From Prochlorococcus sp. AG-347-M15 (GTDB lineage: Bacteria > Cyanobacteriota > Cyanobacteriia > PCC-6307 > Cyanobiaceae): DNA of 60,381 bases. The stretch lies in NCBI GenBank assembly GCA_003281185.1, contig QCCS01000009.1, positions 1 through 60,381 on the forward strand. Direction: 5' to 3'. Of the stretch, positions 46,909-57,155 are shown one piece after another; position 1 is the first letter of the stretch; each line of letters begins with the position of its first letter. The notes under the pieces were generated by a model, which searched no databases, was not told the origin of the DNA, and saw only the letters and a program-made list of their open reading frames with translations. The position numbers and the translations under genes are program-made.

Positions 46909-47522
46909 AAATTATTACTAATCTTTGAGCTTATAAGATTAATTAAATTCGAATCAATTTGATGGAGACCTTCAAATTCTAATAATTCGCAAAATTCTGA
47001 AGATTTACTTTTAACCTTTTCATAAATTATCCTCGAGGCTTCTATAGGGACAACGTCATCGAATAAGCCATGACTAACAATCAATGGAGGGCATTTTTTT
47101 CCTGGAATCCAGGTTGGGTGAGGATAACCACTACAAGCGACAATTAATCCTAGATTTAATTTAAATCCTGCATCAATTGCCATCGCTGCTCCTTGAGAGA
47201 AACCTAACAAAATAGTTTTTTTTAGTGAAATCATATCAGTATCAAATTTTGTTAATGTAACCAAAAGTTTATTTACTTCAACCTCTGCCCCATTCCAATC
47301 ATGTGGGTATAAACCATACCACTGTCTTCCCTGACCACTAGGATGTAATCCAGGGGCCCTCAAGGAAATTATCTCAAAATCAAACTGTGTTTTTTCTGTA
47401 ATCTCCGTTCCAAGTGTTAAGAGGTCATCTGCATCAGCGCCCCAACCGTGTAACAAAATAATTCTATGGGTTGCAGTTTGAGAGCTAATCGAGACAAATT
47501 CATGATCTATATCGTATTTCAT
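46905..47522 (-). CDS. Alpha/beta-hydrolase, carboxylesterase family
   Basis: 205-residue serine hydrolase of the phospholipase/carboxylesterase family. Nucleophile elbow GFSQGAAMAIDAG, acid residue in SHGLFDDVVPIEASR and histidine in LEFEGLHQIDSN, in the right order. The oxyanion region is LLHGWGADADDLLTLG. Substrate unknown. Its ATG (47522) is divergent from purH with 33 bases between. Confidence 0.9.
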   Translation of the reverse strand: MKYDIDHEFVSISSQTATHRIILLHGWGADADDLLTLGTEITEKTQFDFEIISLRAPGLHPSGQGRQWYGLYPHDWNGAEVEVNKLLVTLTKFDTDMISLKKTILLGFSQGAAMAIDAGFKLNLGLIVACSGYPHPTWIPGKKCPPLIVSHGLFDDVVPIEASRIIYEKVKSKSSEFCELLEFEGLHQIDSNLINLISSKISNNF

Positions 47523-47555
47523 GTTTATATTCTTAAGTAAGCAAACTTTCCCATA

Positions 47556-49109
47556 ATGTCACCATTAGCCTTAGTAAGTGTCTCTGATAAACAAAATATA
47601 ATCCCATTTTGTAAAGAATTGGTAGAGAAATTTAATTATAAAATTCTATCAAGTGGAGGAACGGCAAAATATTTAAGTGAGGCAAAGATCCCGGTTACTA
47701 AAGTTGCAGATTTTACTAATTCTCCAGAAATCCTTGGAGGAAGAGTTAAAACTCTACACCCAAAAATTCACGGAGGCATATTAGCTAATCGAGCTGATGA
47801 GGAACATAAAAAAGATATAGAGGCTAACGATCTTCAACTAATTGATTTGGTAGTTGTCAATTTATATCCTTTTAAAAAAACTGTTGAAAGAGGATCGAAA
47901 TGGGAAGATGCTATTGAAAATATCGATATCGGAGGGCCATCAATGATTCGTTCTGCAGCTAAAAATCACAAAGACGTATCTATTTTAGTAGATCCTAGTC
48001 AGTATCAAGAATTTCTTGAGGAGAGAATCAAAGGGAGATTAAGCGAAACATATAAAGCTAAATTAGCTTTTGAAGCTTTTCAACATACAGCTGACTATGA
48101 TTCGGCAATATCTAATTGGATTTGTAAAGAAAGAGATTTACAGTCTTCGAAATATATTGAATCTTATCCGTTAATCAGAACCTTAAGATACGGGGAAAAC
48201 CCACATCAAAAGGCTTTTTGGTATGGTTCAAGCAATATTGGATGGAACTCAGCAGAACAGTTACAAGGTAAAGAATTAAGTTATAACAATTTATTAGATC
48301 TTGAAGCTGCTCTTTCAACAGTTTTGGAATTTGGCTATGAAGAAAAAGATCTTATTAAGGCAAACAACTGCGCTTCTATAATCTTAAAACACAATAATCC
48401 TTGTGGGGCCTCTATAAGTAATTCACCTTCTCAGGCATTTTTAAATGCCCTAGAATGCGACTCAGTTAGCGCATTTGGAGGAATAGTTGCTTTTAATTCA
48501 AATGTTGATAGTGAGACTGCAATTAAACTCAAAGATATTTTCTTAGAGTGCGTGGTCGCGCCATCTTACGATAAAGAAGCTCTAGATATTTTAAATATCA
48601 AAAAAAATTTAAGAATTCTAAGATTATCAAAAGATAAACTTCCAAAAAAGAACCAAACCTCTACTAAATCAATAATGGGAGGATTACTTGTTCAAGACAC
48701 AGATGATTGTGCTGAAGAGTCTGAAAGTTGGATTTCAGTAACTAAAAAAAATCCTAGTAATCAGACGAATTTAGATTTGAACTTTGCATGGAAAATTTGT
48801 AAACACGTGAAGTCAAATGCGATTGTTATAGCAAAAGACAGAAAAACTATTGGAATTGGTGCTGGACAAATGAATAGAGTTGGAGCCGCAAAAATTGCAT
48901 TAAAAACAGCTGGAAAATTATGTTTTGATGCCGTGTTGGCTAGTGATGGGTTTTTACCATTTGCTGATACAGTGGAACTTGCTAATGAATATGGTATAAA
49001 AGCTATCATCCAACCAGGAGGAAGTCTAAGAGACCAAGAAAGTATTGATATGTGTAATTTGAAAGGGATCTCAATGGTATTTACGCAAAAAAGACATTTT
49101 TTGCATTAA
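47556..49109 (+). CDS. purH: AICAR transformylase / IMP cyclohydrolase
   Basis: Bifunctional last enzyme of purine synthesis, 517 residues. N-terminal IMP cyclohydrolase (ALVSVSDKQNIIPFCKELVE, with ILSSGGTAKYLSEA and GGRVKTLHPKIHGGIL) and C-terminal formyltransferase (IRTLRYGENPHQKAFWYG, KHNNPCGASISNSPSQAF, SVSAFGGIVAFN) ending MVFTQKRHFLH. Full length. Convergent with the DoxX gene, one base apart. Confidence 0.97.
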   Translation: MSPLALVSVSDKQNIIPFCKELVEKFNYKILSSGGTAKYLSEAKIPVTKVADFTNSPEILGGRVKTLHPKIHGGILANRADEEHKKDIEANDLQLIDLVVVNLYPFKKTVERGSKWEDAIENIDIGGPSMIRSAAKNHKDVSILVDPSQYQEFLEERIKGRLSETYKAKLAFEAFQHTADYDSAISNWICKERDLQSSKYIESYPLIRTLRYGENPHQKAFWYGSSNIGWNSAEQLQGKELSYNNLLDLEAALSTVLEFGYEEKDLIKANNCASIILKHNNPCGASISNSPSQAFLNALECDSVSAFGGIVAFNSNVDSETAIKLKDIFLECVVAPSYDKEALDILNIKKNLRILRLSKDKLPKKNQTSTKSIMGGLLVQDTDDCAEESESWISVTKKNPSNQTNLDLNFAWKICKHVKSNAIVIAKDRKTIGIGAGQMNRVGAAKIALKTAGKLCFDAVLASDGFLPFADTVELANEYGIKAIIQPGGSLRDQESIDMCNLKGISMVFTQKRHFLH

Positions 49110-49110
49110 G

Positions 49111-49671
49111 TTAAGTTGATTTTGGATAATATGTAATCTTGTTAGTTTTTCTGAATAAAGAAAGCCTGCCTGGACCTGCACATAGAAAGTATAGTGATAT
49201 AGCCCCATATATGAAAGACAATTCGAAGGCATAATTATGACCTTCAACTACTGCAAGAGGAAAACCTTCTAATCCAGTATCTAGGAAGTGAAAATAAACA
49301 GCAAAAGCCATTGTGGAGAATAGTCCAAGAGATGAAAGCCTCGCGAAAATCCCTGTAGCCAATCCAACTGGACATACTAATTGAGTGATCGCTGCCGCAA
49401 ACGTCCAAATAACAGGATCACCGGGCAAAAATGGGAAGTACTTACCAACTACAAACTCAGCAAAACCCTGCGGATCTTGAAGTTTCTCAAGCCCATGATG
49501 AATCATCAAAGCACAAAAAGCTATCCTTAAAACAAAAATTGATAGTTCTCCAAGGATATTTACTTCGGACCCTGAAGTTGGATTTGCGACTACAACTTCA
49601 ACTTTTTGGGGAGCTTTAGATCTATTCATACTTGCAGTTTGAACCTGATTAGTTTGTGCTTTGTCTTCCAT
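49111..49671 (-). CDS. DoxX family membrane protein
   Basis: 186 residues with four membrane helices (about 46-62, 80-105, 115-130, 150-165) and the DoxX pattern FCALMIHHGLEKLQDPQGFA followed by AAITQLVCPVGLATGIFARL. The N-terminal 40 residues are polar (Gln/Asn/Ser-rich). DoxX proteins are quinol- or redox-linked in several bacteria; the role here is unknown. ATG at 49671. Confidence 0.9.
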   Translation of the reverse strand: MEDKAQTNQVQTASMNRSKAPQKVEVVVANPTSGSEVNILGELSIFVLRIAFCALMIHHGLEKLQDPQGFAEFVVGKYFPFLPGDPVIWTFAAAITQLVCPVGLATGIFARLSSLGLFSTMAFAVYFHFLDTGLEGFPLAVVEGHNYAFELSFIYGAISLYFLCAGPGRLSLFRKTNKITYYPKST

Positions 49672-49775
49672 ACTTTAATAATTTTTTAACATTCTAGTTA
49701 AAAAAGTAGATCTTTTGGAATTATCTGACTTATAAATTAAAAAAACTAAGCAAAACTATAAATGAAATAAGTAAT

Positions 49776-50972
49776 TCAGGAAGCAATATCAATTAATTTT
49801 TCAATAACATCCGCAACAACCTTATCAGGAGTAGATGCACCAGATGTAATTCCAACATTAATATTTCCACTAGGTATAAAATTATTTTTAAGTTCTAAAT
49901 CTGATCCAAGTGGTTTATGAAGTATTGAGTTTTCTTTAACTGATATTCTCTCTGGCGTATCTATGTGAAAAGAAGAAATATTTTTAGTAATTGCTATTTC
50001 TTGTAAATGAGTAGTGTTGGAAGAGTTGAATCCACCTATGACAACAAGAATATCAAGATCTTCATCAACCAAAGAAAACATTGCATCTTGTCTTTCTTCA
50101 GTTGCATCACAAATAGTATTAAAAGCTAAAAAATGACTATTTAAGTTATCTGGTCCGAATTTTTTTAACATCGTTTTTTCAAAAACTTTTCCAATTTCTT
50201 CAGTCTCGCTTTTAAGCATAGTTGTCTGATTAGCAACTCCGACCCTATCTAAATCTTTATCAGGATCAAATCCGCTAGAACAAGCTTTAGCAAATTTGTT
50301 TATAAAATCATTTCTGTTTCCTCTCCCAAGAATATATTCAGATACATAGTTTGCTTCTGCTAAATCAAGGACAACTAAATATTTCCCTGCAAATGAACTA
50401 GTAGCAAGAGTCTCTTCATGCTTAAATTTTCCATGAATTATAGAAGTGAAAATATGTTTTTTATGTTTCTCGACAGTATGCCAAACCTTAGAAACCCATG
50501 GACAAGTTGTATCAATGATATGACATCCTTTCTCATGAAGGAGTTTCATTTCTTGAACAGTAGCTCCGAAAGCAGGAAGTATAACTACATCCCCATCAGA
50601 AACTAACGAGAAATCTTTAATTCCGTTTTTAGCTGAAATAAATTTTACATTCATTTTTCTTAAATGATCGTTAACTGAAGGATTATGAATTATTTCGTTT
50701 GTTATCCAAATATTCTCATTAGGGTAATGTCTTCTAGTCTCATAAGCCATTGCTACAGCCCTTTCAACTCCCCAACAGAAGCCAAAGGCTTTTGCCAACT
50801 TAATAGTTAATCTGCCATTAGTGTATTTAAAACCATTATCTCTAATAGAAGTTATAAGATCACTTTGGTAAGCTTCTTCTAATGCTATAGCTCTTTTGGT
50901 TGGAGAATCGAAACCCCTTCTATTATATCTGTCAGAATGATGAAGGGATCTTCTAAAAGCTTGGGTATCCAT
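49776..50972 (-). CDS. ispH: 4-hydroxy-3-methylbut-2-enyl diphosphate reductase
   Basis: Last step of the MEP isoprenoid pathway, supplying carotenoid, quinone and phytyl precursors. 398 residues. The three iron-sulfur cysteines are C66 ([14 protein letters not shown]), C157 ([13 protein letters not shown]) and C288 ([14 protein letters not shown]). An extended N-terminus of about 50 residues and internal insertions are typical of cyanobacterial and plant enzymes. ATG at 50972. Confidence 0.97.
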   Translation of the reverse strand: MDTQAFRRSLHHSDRYNRRGFDSPTKRAIALEEAYQSDLITSIRDNGFKYTNGRLTIKLAKAFGFCWGVERAVAMAYETRRHYPNENIWITNEIIHNPSVNDHLRKMNVKFISAKNGIKDFSLVSDGDVVILPAFGATVQEMKLLHEKGCHIIDTTCPWVSKVWHTVEKHKKHIFTSIIHGKFKHEETLATSSFAGKYLVVLDLAEANYVSEYILGRGNRNDFINKFAKACSSGFDPDKDLDRVGVANQTTMLKSETEEIGKVFEKTMLKKFGPDNLNSHFLAFNTICDATEERQDAMFSLVDEDLDILVVIGGFNSSNTTHLQEIAITKNISSFHIDTPERISVKENSILHKPLGSDLELKNNFIPSGNINVGITSGASTPDKVVADVIEKLIDIAS

Positions 50973-51006
50973 CTTTTGATATTACAACATTTTAAATAAT
51001 TTTTCG

Positions 51007-51039
51007 AAAAAAAAAGAAACCTAACATAAGTTAGGTTTC
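51007..51039 (-). terminator. Rho-independent terminator of amt
   Basis: A perfect 10-base stem gaaacctaac/gttaggtttc (51016-51025 and 51030-51039) closes a 4-base loop. On the minus strand it is followed at once by nine T (51015-51007). It lies 22 bases after the amt stop codon and is the clearest terminator in the window. Confidence 0.9.
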
Positions 51040-51060
51040 TAGAATCTATTTAAGATTAGA

Positions 51061-52521
51061 TTATTTAGCAGATGCAAAGTCTGGATATGCTTCCATTCCA
51101 TGCTCTCCTATATCGAGGCCTTGAGTCTCTTCCTCTTCAGATACACGGATTCCTCCGAATAATCCTCCAATTACAGACCAAGCAATCCAGCAAGTAACAA
51201 GTGTCCAAATAGCATAAGCTGCGGCACCCAGAGCTTGAACTAGAAGAAGATTAATACCTCCTCCATTGAACAATCCCATACCTGCTCCATCTCCTTGTAC
51301 AGCTGTACCCCAAAGGCCGATCACCACAGTACCCCATACACCACAAACTCCGTGAACAGAGAATGCGCCTACAGGATCGTCGATCTCAGCAGCATCAAGG
51401 GCTGCAACAGAAAATACAACGATAATTCCACCTACTAGTCCTGCAAACCAGGCTCCAGCAAGAGTCATATCACCACAACCAGCAGTGATACTAACCAAAC
51501 CAGCAAGGATTCCGTTAATAATCATTGTAAGATCAGGCTTACCAGAAGTTAATGTAGAAACAATAGTTGCTCCAATAGCACCAGCTGCTGCTGCCAAAGT
51601 AGTAGTTACAGCAACATATGGAACCCATTGGTCCATAGCAAGTTGAGAACCGGGGTTAAATCCATACCAACCTATCCATAGAACTAATGCACCCAAAGTA
51701 GCTATAGCCATATTGTGACCTGGCATAGCCTGTGGTTTTCCATCAGAGTATTTGCCAATTCTAGGTCCAAGAAGCATAGCTCCTACAAGACCTGCCCATG
51801 CTCCAACTGAGTGAACAATTGAAGAACCAGCGAAATCAACAAAACCTAAAGAATCAAGCCAGCCGCCATTCCATTTCCAGCTACCAGCAATTGGATAAAT
51901 AAATGCAGTTAATACAATCGCAAAAACAACAAATTCTCCAAATTTAACTCTTTCAGCAACAAGACCAGAAACGATAGTTGCTGCAGTTCCTGCGAACGCA
52001 GACTGGAACAAGAAATCAACAGTTGGGACTAATCCAGCGTCAGTTACCATATCTGCGGTAACTGTTGGATCAAAAAATAAGCCTCCAAAATAGAGCCATC
52101 CGTCGGCAACACTTCCTCCATACATTAATGAATAGCCGATAAACCAATAAGAAGTTACAGCTAAAGCAAATACGAATAGGTTTTTAGCAAGGATGTTGAC
52201 TGCGTTCTTAGAACGGCACATACCTGCTTCAACCATAGCGAAGCCAGCGTTCATAAAGATCACTAGGATAGTAGCGATCAAAAGCCATAAATTGTTAGCA
52301 AGAAAAGCTGCATTCAACTCAGGTAAATCAGCAGCATGAGCTGAAAGATTAAAAATACCTAAACCAAACAGAGCTAAAGGAACAGTTGCAAGCCACAACA
52401 TAGAGCGGTTTGAACTAAATCCTCGAATACTCCTCAAAAGGAGCATAGGTCCATTAACAAGACTTGCATCTTGAAGTTTGGACCTAGAGCGCCTTTGAGG
52501 CGTTTGCAAAGCAGTGGTCAT
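51061..52521 (-). CDS. amt1: Ammonium transporter
   Basis: 486-residue Amt channel. After an N-terminal cytoplasmic or signal-like part (1-60), eleven membrane helices follow, with the family motifs NLFVFALAVTSYWFIGYSLM, DFAGSSIVHSVGAWAGLVGA (pore histidine), GHNMAIATLGALVLWIGWYG, and GAFSVHGVCGVWGTVVIGLW. Base composition is markedly richer in G+C than its neighbours, as expected for a highly expressed gene. It has an NtcA-type promoter upstream and a strong terminator downstream, so it forms a single-gene unit controlled by nitrogen status. Confidence 0.97.
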   Translation of the reverse strand: MTTALQTPQRRSRSKLQDASLVNGPMLLLRSIRGFSSNRSMLWLATVPLALFGLGIFNLSAHAADLPELNAAFLANNLWLLIATILVIFMNAGFAMVEAGMCRSKNAVNILAKNLFVFALAVTSYWFIGYSLMYGGSVADGWLYFGGLFFDPTVTADMVTDAGLVPTVDFLFQSAFAGTAATIVSGLVAERVKFGEFVVFAIVLTAFIYPIAGSWKWNGGWLDSLGFVDFAGSSIVHSVGAWAGLVGAMLLGPRIGKYSDGKPQAMPGHNMAIATLGALVLWIGWYGFNPGSQLAMDQWVPYVAVTTTLAAAAGAIGATIVSTLTSGKPDLTMIINGILAGLVSITAGCGDMTLAGAWFAGLVGGIIVVFSVAALDAAEIDDPVGAFSVHGVCGVWGTVVIGLWGTAVQGDGAGMGLFNGGGINLLLVQALGAAAYAIWTLVTCWIAWSVIGGLFGGIRVSEEEETQGLDIGEHGMEAYPDFASAK

Positions 52522-52575
52522 AAAAAAAAATTAGATCTGCAAAAAAACAGTTTGTGCTGTTTCCTTTCAAATTTA

Positions 52576-52618
52576 AATTTATTCAAAAAACTTATCAGTG
52601 TCTAGTAGTTGTTGATAC
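52576..52618 (-). promoter_or_regulatory. NtcA-activated promoter of amt
   Basis: On the minus strand GTATCAACAACTAC (52618-52605) is a perfect GTA-N8-TAC NtcA operator. Twenty-three bases on, taaatt (52581-52576) fits the -10 box TA-N3-T. Spacing matches class II NtcA activation. A transcript would start near 52569, leaving a leader of about 48 bases. Confidence 0.85.
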
Positions 52619-52701
52619 CATTTTTATAGTTGCATATTAAAAAATATTTGGTAAATTAAAAAATTAATTTTTAAAGGATTTCAAAATATCAAGTTTTTTA
52701 C

Positions 52702-53442
52702 TCATTTCAAAGGTTTAATTCCATTCCATGATACGTGATCTTTATGAAATACAAAAGAACAGGGGATTGTTAACATACCTGCACTAGAAGATTCGTCAAA
52801 AAGCTTGCTATACAAGGGATCTGCATCATATCCTGGAGCAAAAAATTCAGCATCTTTTCTGGTAATACAAGGAACTAAAACACTCCTACTTTTAGGAATT
52901 AATTCTTTTAATTCTACTAGGTGTTTTTGTCCTCTTTTCGTTACTGTATCTGGGAATAGAGCAATATTATTTAGCATCCAAGTAGTATTTTTTACCTCTA
53001 TGTAAATGTTACGATTATCAGGATTTGAAGATTTTGGGGTTAAAAAAAAGTCAATTCTACTTCTTTTATCTTTTCCATATGAAACTTCAGATGTAATTGT
53101 CTCTATCTCACCAATTATTTCTTTTAGCAAGTTTTTCTCAATTACCTTTTTGATCAACTTATTTGCAAATAGTGTATTTATTCCAACCCAGACCTCTTCG
53201 TTTTTTTTATCTAAAACACATACCTGTTCCCAAGTAAAACGTAATTTTCTTTTTGGAGAGTTGGAAACACTTAATCTTACTTTTGCTCCCTCGGCCAAAA
53301 GTCCCTTCATTGGGCCTGTATTAGCACAATGAGCGGTTACTACCTTTCCACTCTTTAATTCAATATCCGCAAGAAACCTTTTATACCTCTTAATTAAAAT
53401 ACCTTCAATTAATGGATCAAATTCAATTATCCGATCATTCAT
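52702..53442 (-). CDS. sfsA: SfsA family protein
   Basis: 246 residues, starting with [20 protein letters not shown] and followed by [18 protein letters not shown] and [13 protein letters not shown] acidic/basic motifs ([24 protein letters not shown]) typical of the PD-(D/E)XK-like SfsA family. Named for sugar fermentation stimulation in E. coli; proposed to bind DNA or act as a nuclease, but the true role is unsettled. Divergent from murJ by 72 bases. Confidence 0.93.
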   Translation of the reverse strand: MNDRIIEFDPLIEGILIKRYKRFLADIELKSGKVVTAHCANTGPMKGLLAEGAKVRLSVSNSPKRKLRFTWEQVCVLDKKNEEVWVGINTLFANKLIKKVIEKNLLKEIIGEIETITSEVSYGKDKRSRIDFFLTPKSSNPDNRNIYIEVKNTTWMLNNIALFPDTVTKRGQKHLVELKELIPKSRSVLVPCITRKDAEFFAPGYDADPLYSKLFDESSSAGMLTIPCSFVFHKDHVSWNGIKPLK

Positions 53443-53514
53443 AAATATGTTGTTAGTTAAAAATCAAATATAATTGAAACTTAATCTTCTTGAAAAAATC
53501 TTAGATAAAGCCAA

Positions 53515-55101
53515 ATGCATTCATTTTTAAAAAATAATGTTTTTTCTATTTCATTTGGTACTAGTCTTAGTAAATTAGCTGGATGTTTAAGACAAGTATT
53601 TATAGCTGCTGCTTTTGGGGTCGGCATAACATACGACGCATTTAATTATGCCTATATAATTCCAGGTTTTTTGCTCATAATTATTGGAGGAATTAATGGT
53701 CCTTTACATAATGCAGTAGTTGCCGTTTTAACTCCTCTTAACAAAAAAAATGGAGGGATTGTTCTAACTCAAGTAAGCATAAAACTTTCAGTAATATTAA
53801 TTATTTTAGCTATACTGATTTACTTTAATTCAAGCCTAATTCTTGAATTATTAGCCCCAAATTTAAGTTACGAAGCTAAATCTATCGCCTCTTTCCAATT
53901 AAGAATACTTACACCTTGTATCCCATTATCTGGCTTCATAGGTTTAAGCTTTGGCGCCTTAAATTCCCGAAGAAAATTCTTTTTATCAAGTATAAGTCCA
54001 GCAATAACAAGCGTAACCACAATAGTTTTTATTTTATTTCTTTGGATTTTAAACCAAGAAAATTCATCCTCAAATTCCCTCACTTATACAGGATTGCTAG
54101 CTTTTGCAACTTTGACTGGAACTTTAATTCAGTTTGTAGTTCAACTTTGGGAAATAAATAAAATCGGCCTCTTGAGATTAGAATCAAACTTCCAAAAATT
54201 TAAAGATGAACAGAGAAGGATTTTTAAACTTATTATTCCTGCATCTATCTCATCAGGTCTGAGTCAAATAAATGTTTTCATTGATATGTTTTTTGCTTCC
54301 AGTTTTCAGGGAGCGGCATCAGGACTAGCTTACGGAAATTTTCTTATACAAGCCCCATTAGGTATATTATCCAACTCTTTAATATTGCCATTACTTCCGA
54401 AGTTTTCTAAATTAAGAAGTCAAGAAAACACTAGGGGAATCCAAAAAAAATTAATCTCTGGAATAGAGTACTGTTTTTTGACAACTATATTTTTAACTGG
54501 ATTTTTTATAACGTTTAATAACCAAATTGTAGAATTAGTTTTCCAAAGAGGAGCTTTTGATTATTTAGCGGCATTAAAGGTAAAGAATATACTTATTGCT
54601 TATGCGGTTGGAATACCTTTTTATCTCTATAGAGATTTGTTAGTAAGAACTTACTATTCAATAGAAAAAACAAAATTCCCTTTTAAGTTATCATTCGCAG
54701 GGATAATATTTAATGTTTTTTTTGATTGGTTTTTAATTGGTGCACCAATTAAGAATTTTGGAAATCTTTCACCGTATAATTTTGGAGTTGTTGGAATAAT
54801 TTTATCTTCAGTAATAGTCAACTTTATAGTTTGTATTTTGCTTTCTTTCAATCTTCCCAATGAAGGTATCAATTTGCCTAACTTGGATTTATTGAGGAAA
54901 ATAATACTTATGTTTTTAGCATCATTTATAGACAGTACAATTTGTTTTAATTTTTTTACAATTAGGAATAACTTCAATTCAAATTTCAGAGAATTTTCAT
55001 TATTAATATTTGGATCTCTAACTTTTTTTGTAGTTTATTTTTTACTCACAAAATGTTTAAAAGTAAATAAATTCAAAATTCATCAAAAGAGTTCTAGTTA
55101 A
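53515..55101 (+). CDS. murJ: Lipid II flippase MurJ
   Basis: 528-residue membrane protein of the MOP superfamily that carries lipid-linked peptidoglycan precursor across the inner membrane. About fourteen helices, with the N-terminal SKLAGCLRQVFIAAAFGVG, LAPNLSYEAKSIASFQLRI, and FQRGAFDYLAALKVKNILIA. ATG at 53515. Its end overlaps the convergent DUF3181 gene by 8 bases. Confidence 0.94.
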   Translation: MHSFLKNNVFSISFGTSLSKLAGCLRQVFIAAAFGVGITYDAFNYAYIIPGFLLIIIGGINGPLHNAVVAVLTPLNKKNGGIVLTQVSIKLSVILIILAILIYFNSSLILELLAPNLSYEAKSIASFQLRILTPCIPLSGFIGLSFGALNSRRKFFLSSISPAITSVTTIVFILFLWILNQENSSSNSLTYTGLLAFATLTGTLIQFVVQLWEINKIGLLRLESNFQKFKDEQRRIFKLIIPASISSGLSQINVFIDMFFASSFQGAASGLAYGNFLIQAPLGILSNSLILPLLPKFSKLRSQENTRGIQKKLISGIEYCFLTTIFLTGFFITFNNQIVELVFQRGAFDYLAALKVKNILIAYAVGIPFYLYRDLLVRTYYSIEKTKFPFKLSFAGIIFNVFFDWFLIGAPIKNFGNLSPYNFGVVGIILSSVIVNFIVCILLSFNLPNEGINLPNLDLLRKIILMFLASFIDSTICFNFFTIRNNFNSNFREFSLLIFGSLTFFVVYFLLTKCLKVNKFKIHQKSSS

Positions 55102-55381
55102 AAAAACTTTCCAAAATCTCTTCTAATTCAAAAATTTGTGAGGAAGTTACTAAATTAATAAGTGGAATATTTTTAACTCCATCCCCTACTTTTACATTAA
55201 TTGCTTTTAAACTTATTTTTGCAGCCTCTGATGTGCCTTGATCTTTATTGCTGATACATTCAATAGCAAGATTTCTAGCTAAGCCCGCATCTCCAAGATA
55301 TAAATTCCATTTTTCTATTTTGATAAAAATCTTTTCTGAAATAATATTTTCTAGGTCACTTATTTGTATCTGGGATTCCAT
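55094..55381 (-). CDS. DUF3181 family protein
   Basis: 95 residues. The KIFIKIEKWNLYLGDAGLAR region and INVKVGDGVKNIPLINLVTS match the small cyanobacterial DUF3181 family, whose function is not known. Soluble, mostly helical, no cysteine pair. Fourteen bases downstream of a small membrane protein gene and overlapping murJ convergently. Confidence 0.75.
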   Translation of the reverse strand: MESQIQISDLENIISEKIFIKIEKWNLYLGDAGLARNLAIECISNKDQGTSEAAKISLKAINVKVGDGVKNIPLINLVTSSQIFELEEILESFFN

Positions 55382-55395
55382 AAATAAAAATAGAT

Positions 55396-55677
55396 CTAAT
55401 TTGATTGGATTTCTGAATCTTTAGGTTTTTTGATAATTACAAAAAGTAAGTGGGTTGCTAAAAGAGTTGACCATAAAATTGCAAAATTATTAAAAAAAGC
55501 TATTTCATATTTAATTTCTTTTAAAAGCCAAGTACCACTTACAACGGCAGTAAATATCATACAGTGAATCACAAAATTTACTATTCGAGAAAAATGCTTG
55601 TATGTGGGATCTTCTAAATCCCCATTTCCGTACCATTTAATAGGCATATTAATGAGTAGATTGTTAATAATAGACAT
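55396..55677 (-). CDS. Small two-helix membrane protein
   Basis: 93 codons from 55677, or about 83 if translation begins at the inner ATG (MPIKWYGNGDLEDPTYKHFS), which looks the more likely family start. Two membrane helices follow (IVNFVIHCMIFTAVVSGTWL and FAILWSTLLATHLLFVII) with a short polar tail. I recognise no named family. It probably shares a transcript with the DUF3181 gene. Confidence 0.7.
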   Translation of the reverse strand: MSIINNLLINMPIKWYGNGDLEDPTYKHFSRIVNFVIHCMIFTAVVSGTWLLKEIKYEIAFFNNFAILWSTLLATHLLFVIIKKPKDSEIQSN

Positions 55678-55732
55678 TTTACCTAAAATCTAGTTGACTA
55701 AGAGACCCTGAAACAGAGATATTACAAATTAT

Positions 55733-55806
55733 GCGCCTGTAGCTCAGTGGATTAGAGCACCTGACTACGGATCAGGGTGTCGGGAGTTCGAATCTCTCCA
55801 GGCGCG
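55733..55806 (+). tRNA. tRNA-Arg (ACG)
   Basis: 74 bases. Acceptor GCGCCTG/CAGGCGC fully paired, D arm GCTCAGTGGATTAGAGC, anticodon stem CCTGA/TCAGG around CTACGGA (anticodon ACG, read as ICG after editing), T arm GGGAGTTCGAATCTCTC. CCA is not encoded. No degenerate partner copy was seen nearby. Confidence 0.96.
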
Positions 55807-55883
55807 TTTAAAATTATGAAATATTCTTTTTATATTTTTCTTAAAAATATCGTCTATATTATTAGTATTACTTATCAAATTCA

Positions 55884-57155
55884 ATGAATATTCTTCAAAA
55901 TCTTAAAGAAAGTGATCCAGTAATATCCGATTTTATTAACTCCGAAAAAAACAGGCAGGAAACTCATCTTGAGTTAATAGCAAGTGAGAATTTTGCATCA
56001 ATTGCCGTGATGCAGGCTCAAGGATCCGTCCTTACTAATAAATATGCTGAAGGATTACCTCAAAAAAGATATTACGGGGGTTGTGAATTTGTTGATGAAA
56101 TAGAAGAATTAGCTATACAGAGAGCGAAAAAATTATTTAATGCAAATTGGGCTAATGTTCAACCTCATAGTGGGGCACAGGCAAATGCTGCTGTTTTCTT
56201 AAGTCTTCTCAAACCCGGCGACACAATCATGGGAATGGATTTATCTCATGGTGGACATCTTACTCATGGTTCTCCAGTCAATATGAGTGGTAAGTGGTTT
56301 AATGCAGTTCACTATGGTGTAAATAAAGAAACTAGTGAATTAAATTTTGATGAAATAAGAGAGATAGCACTTGCAACAAAACCAAAATTGATTATTTGCG
56401 GATATTCTGCTTATCCAAGAACAATCGATTTTGAATCGTTTAGAACAATAGCAGATGAAGTTGGTGCATTCTTAATGGCTGATATTGCACACATCGCGGG
56501 TCTTGTAGCCAGTAAACTGCACCCAAATCCAATACCCTATTGTGATGTAGTAACTACAACTACTCATAAAACATTAAGAGGGCCTAGAGGTGGACTTATT
56601 TTATGTAAAGATGCAGAATTTGGAAAAAAATTTGATAAATCTGTTTTCCCTGGAACTCAGGGTGGGCCCCTAGAACATATTATTGCCGCTAAAGCAGTTG
56701 CATTTGGAGAAGCCTTACAGCCAGATTTTGTTAATTATTCCCAACAAGTAATAAAAAATGCCAAAGTTTTAGCTTCAACTTTAATAAATAGAGGTATCAA
56801 TATCGTCAGTGGAGGTACTGATAACCATATTGTTTTACTTGATTTAAGAAGTATCAATATGACTGGTAAGATTGCTGACTTACTTGTAAGTGAAGTTAAT
56901 ATCACTGCAAATAAAAATACTGTTCCATTTGACCCTGAATCACCTTTTGTAACCAGCGGACTTAGGTTGGGAACTGCTGCTTTAACTACTAGAGGTTTTA
57001 ATGAGGATGCTTTTGCTGAAGTTGGCGAAATAATTGCTGATAGATTACTTAACCCAGAAGATTCACTGATTGAAAGTCAATGTAAAGAAAGAGTATTAAC
57101 CTTATGTAATCGTTTTCCTCTTTATGAAGGCAAACTTGAAGTATCAATTAAATGA
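55884..57155 (+). CDS. glyA: Serine hydroxymethyltransferase
   Basis: 423 residues, converts serine and tetrahydrofolate to glycine and methylene-THF. PLP lysine K229 in [19 protein letters not shown]; also [34 protein letters not shown] and [16 protein letters not shown] at 55884. The cinA start codon overlaps its stop (ATGA), so the two are co-translated. Confidence 0.98.
   Translation: MNILQNLKESDPVISDFINSEKNRQETHLELIASENFASIAVMQAQGSVLTNKYAEGLPQKRYYGGCEFVDEIEELAIQRAKKLFNANWANVQPHSGAQANAAVFLSLLKPGDTIMGMDLSHGGHLTHGSPVNMSGKWFNAVHYGVNKETSELNFDEIREIALATKPKLIICGYSAYPRTIDFESFRTIADEVGAFLMADIAHIAGLVASKLHPNPIPYCDVVTTTTHKTLRGPRGGLILCKDAEFGKKFDKSVFPGTQGGPLEHIIAAKAVAFGEALQPDFVNYSQQVIKNAKVLASTLINRGINIVSGGTDNHIVLLDLRSINMTGKIADLLVSEVNITANKNTVPFDPESPFVTSGLRLGTAALTTRGFNEDAFAEVGEIIADRLLNPEDSLIESQCKERVLTLCNRFPLYEGKLEVSIK

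Noticed and set aside
52522..52575. Possible glutamine riboswitch in the amt leader
   Set aside because: The predicted leader is about 48 bases and lacks the conserved motif; only a weak hairpin is present.
53006..53332. 108-codon plus-strand frame opposite sfsA
   Set aside because: Antisense to a gene with strong family motifs; the peptide has the low-complexity Ser/Phe/Leu look of a reversed coding strand.
54654..54977. 107-codon minus-strand frame inside murJ
   Set aside because: Antisense shadow of a membrane-protein gene, no own start context.
55733..55883. tRNA-Arg as a second integration site
   Set aside because: No duplicated 3' end and no accessory genes next to it; flanks are core genes.
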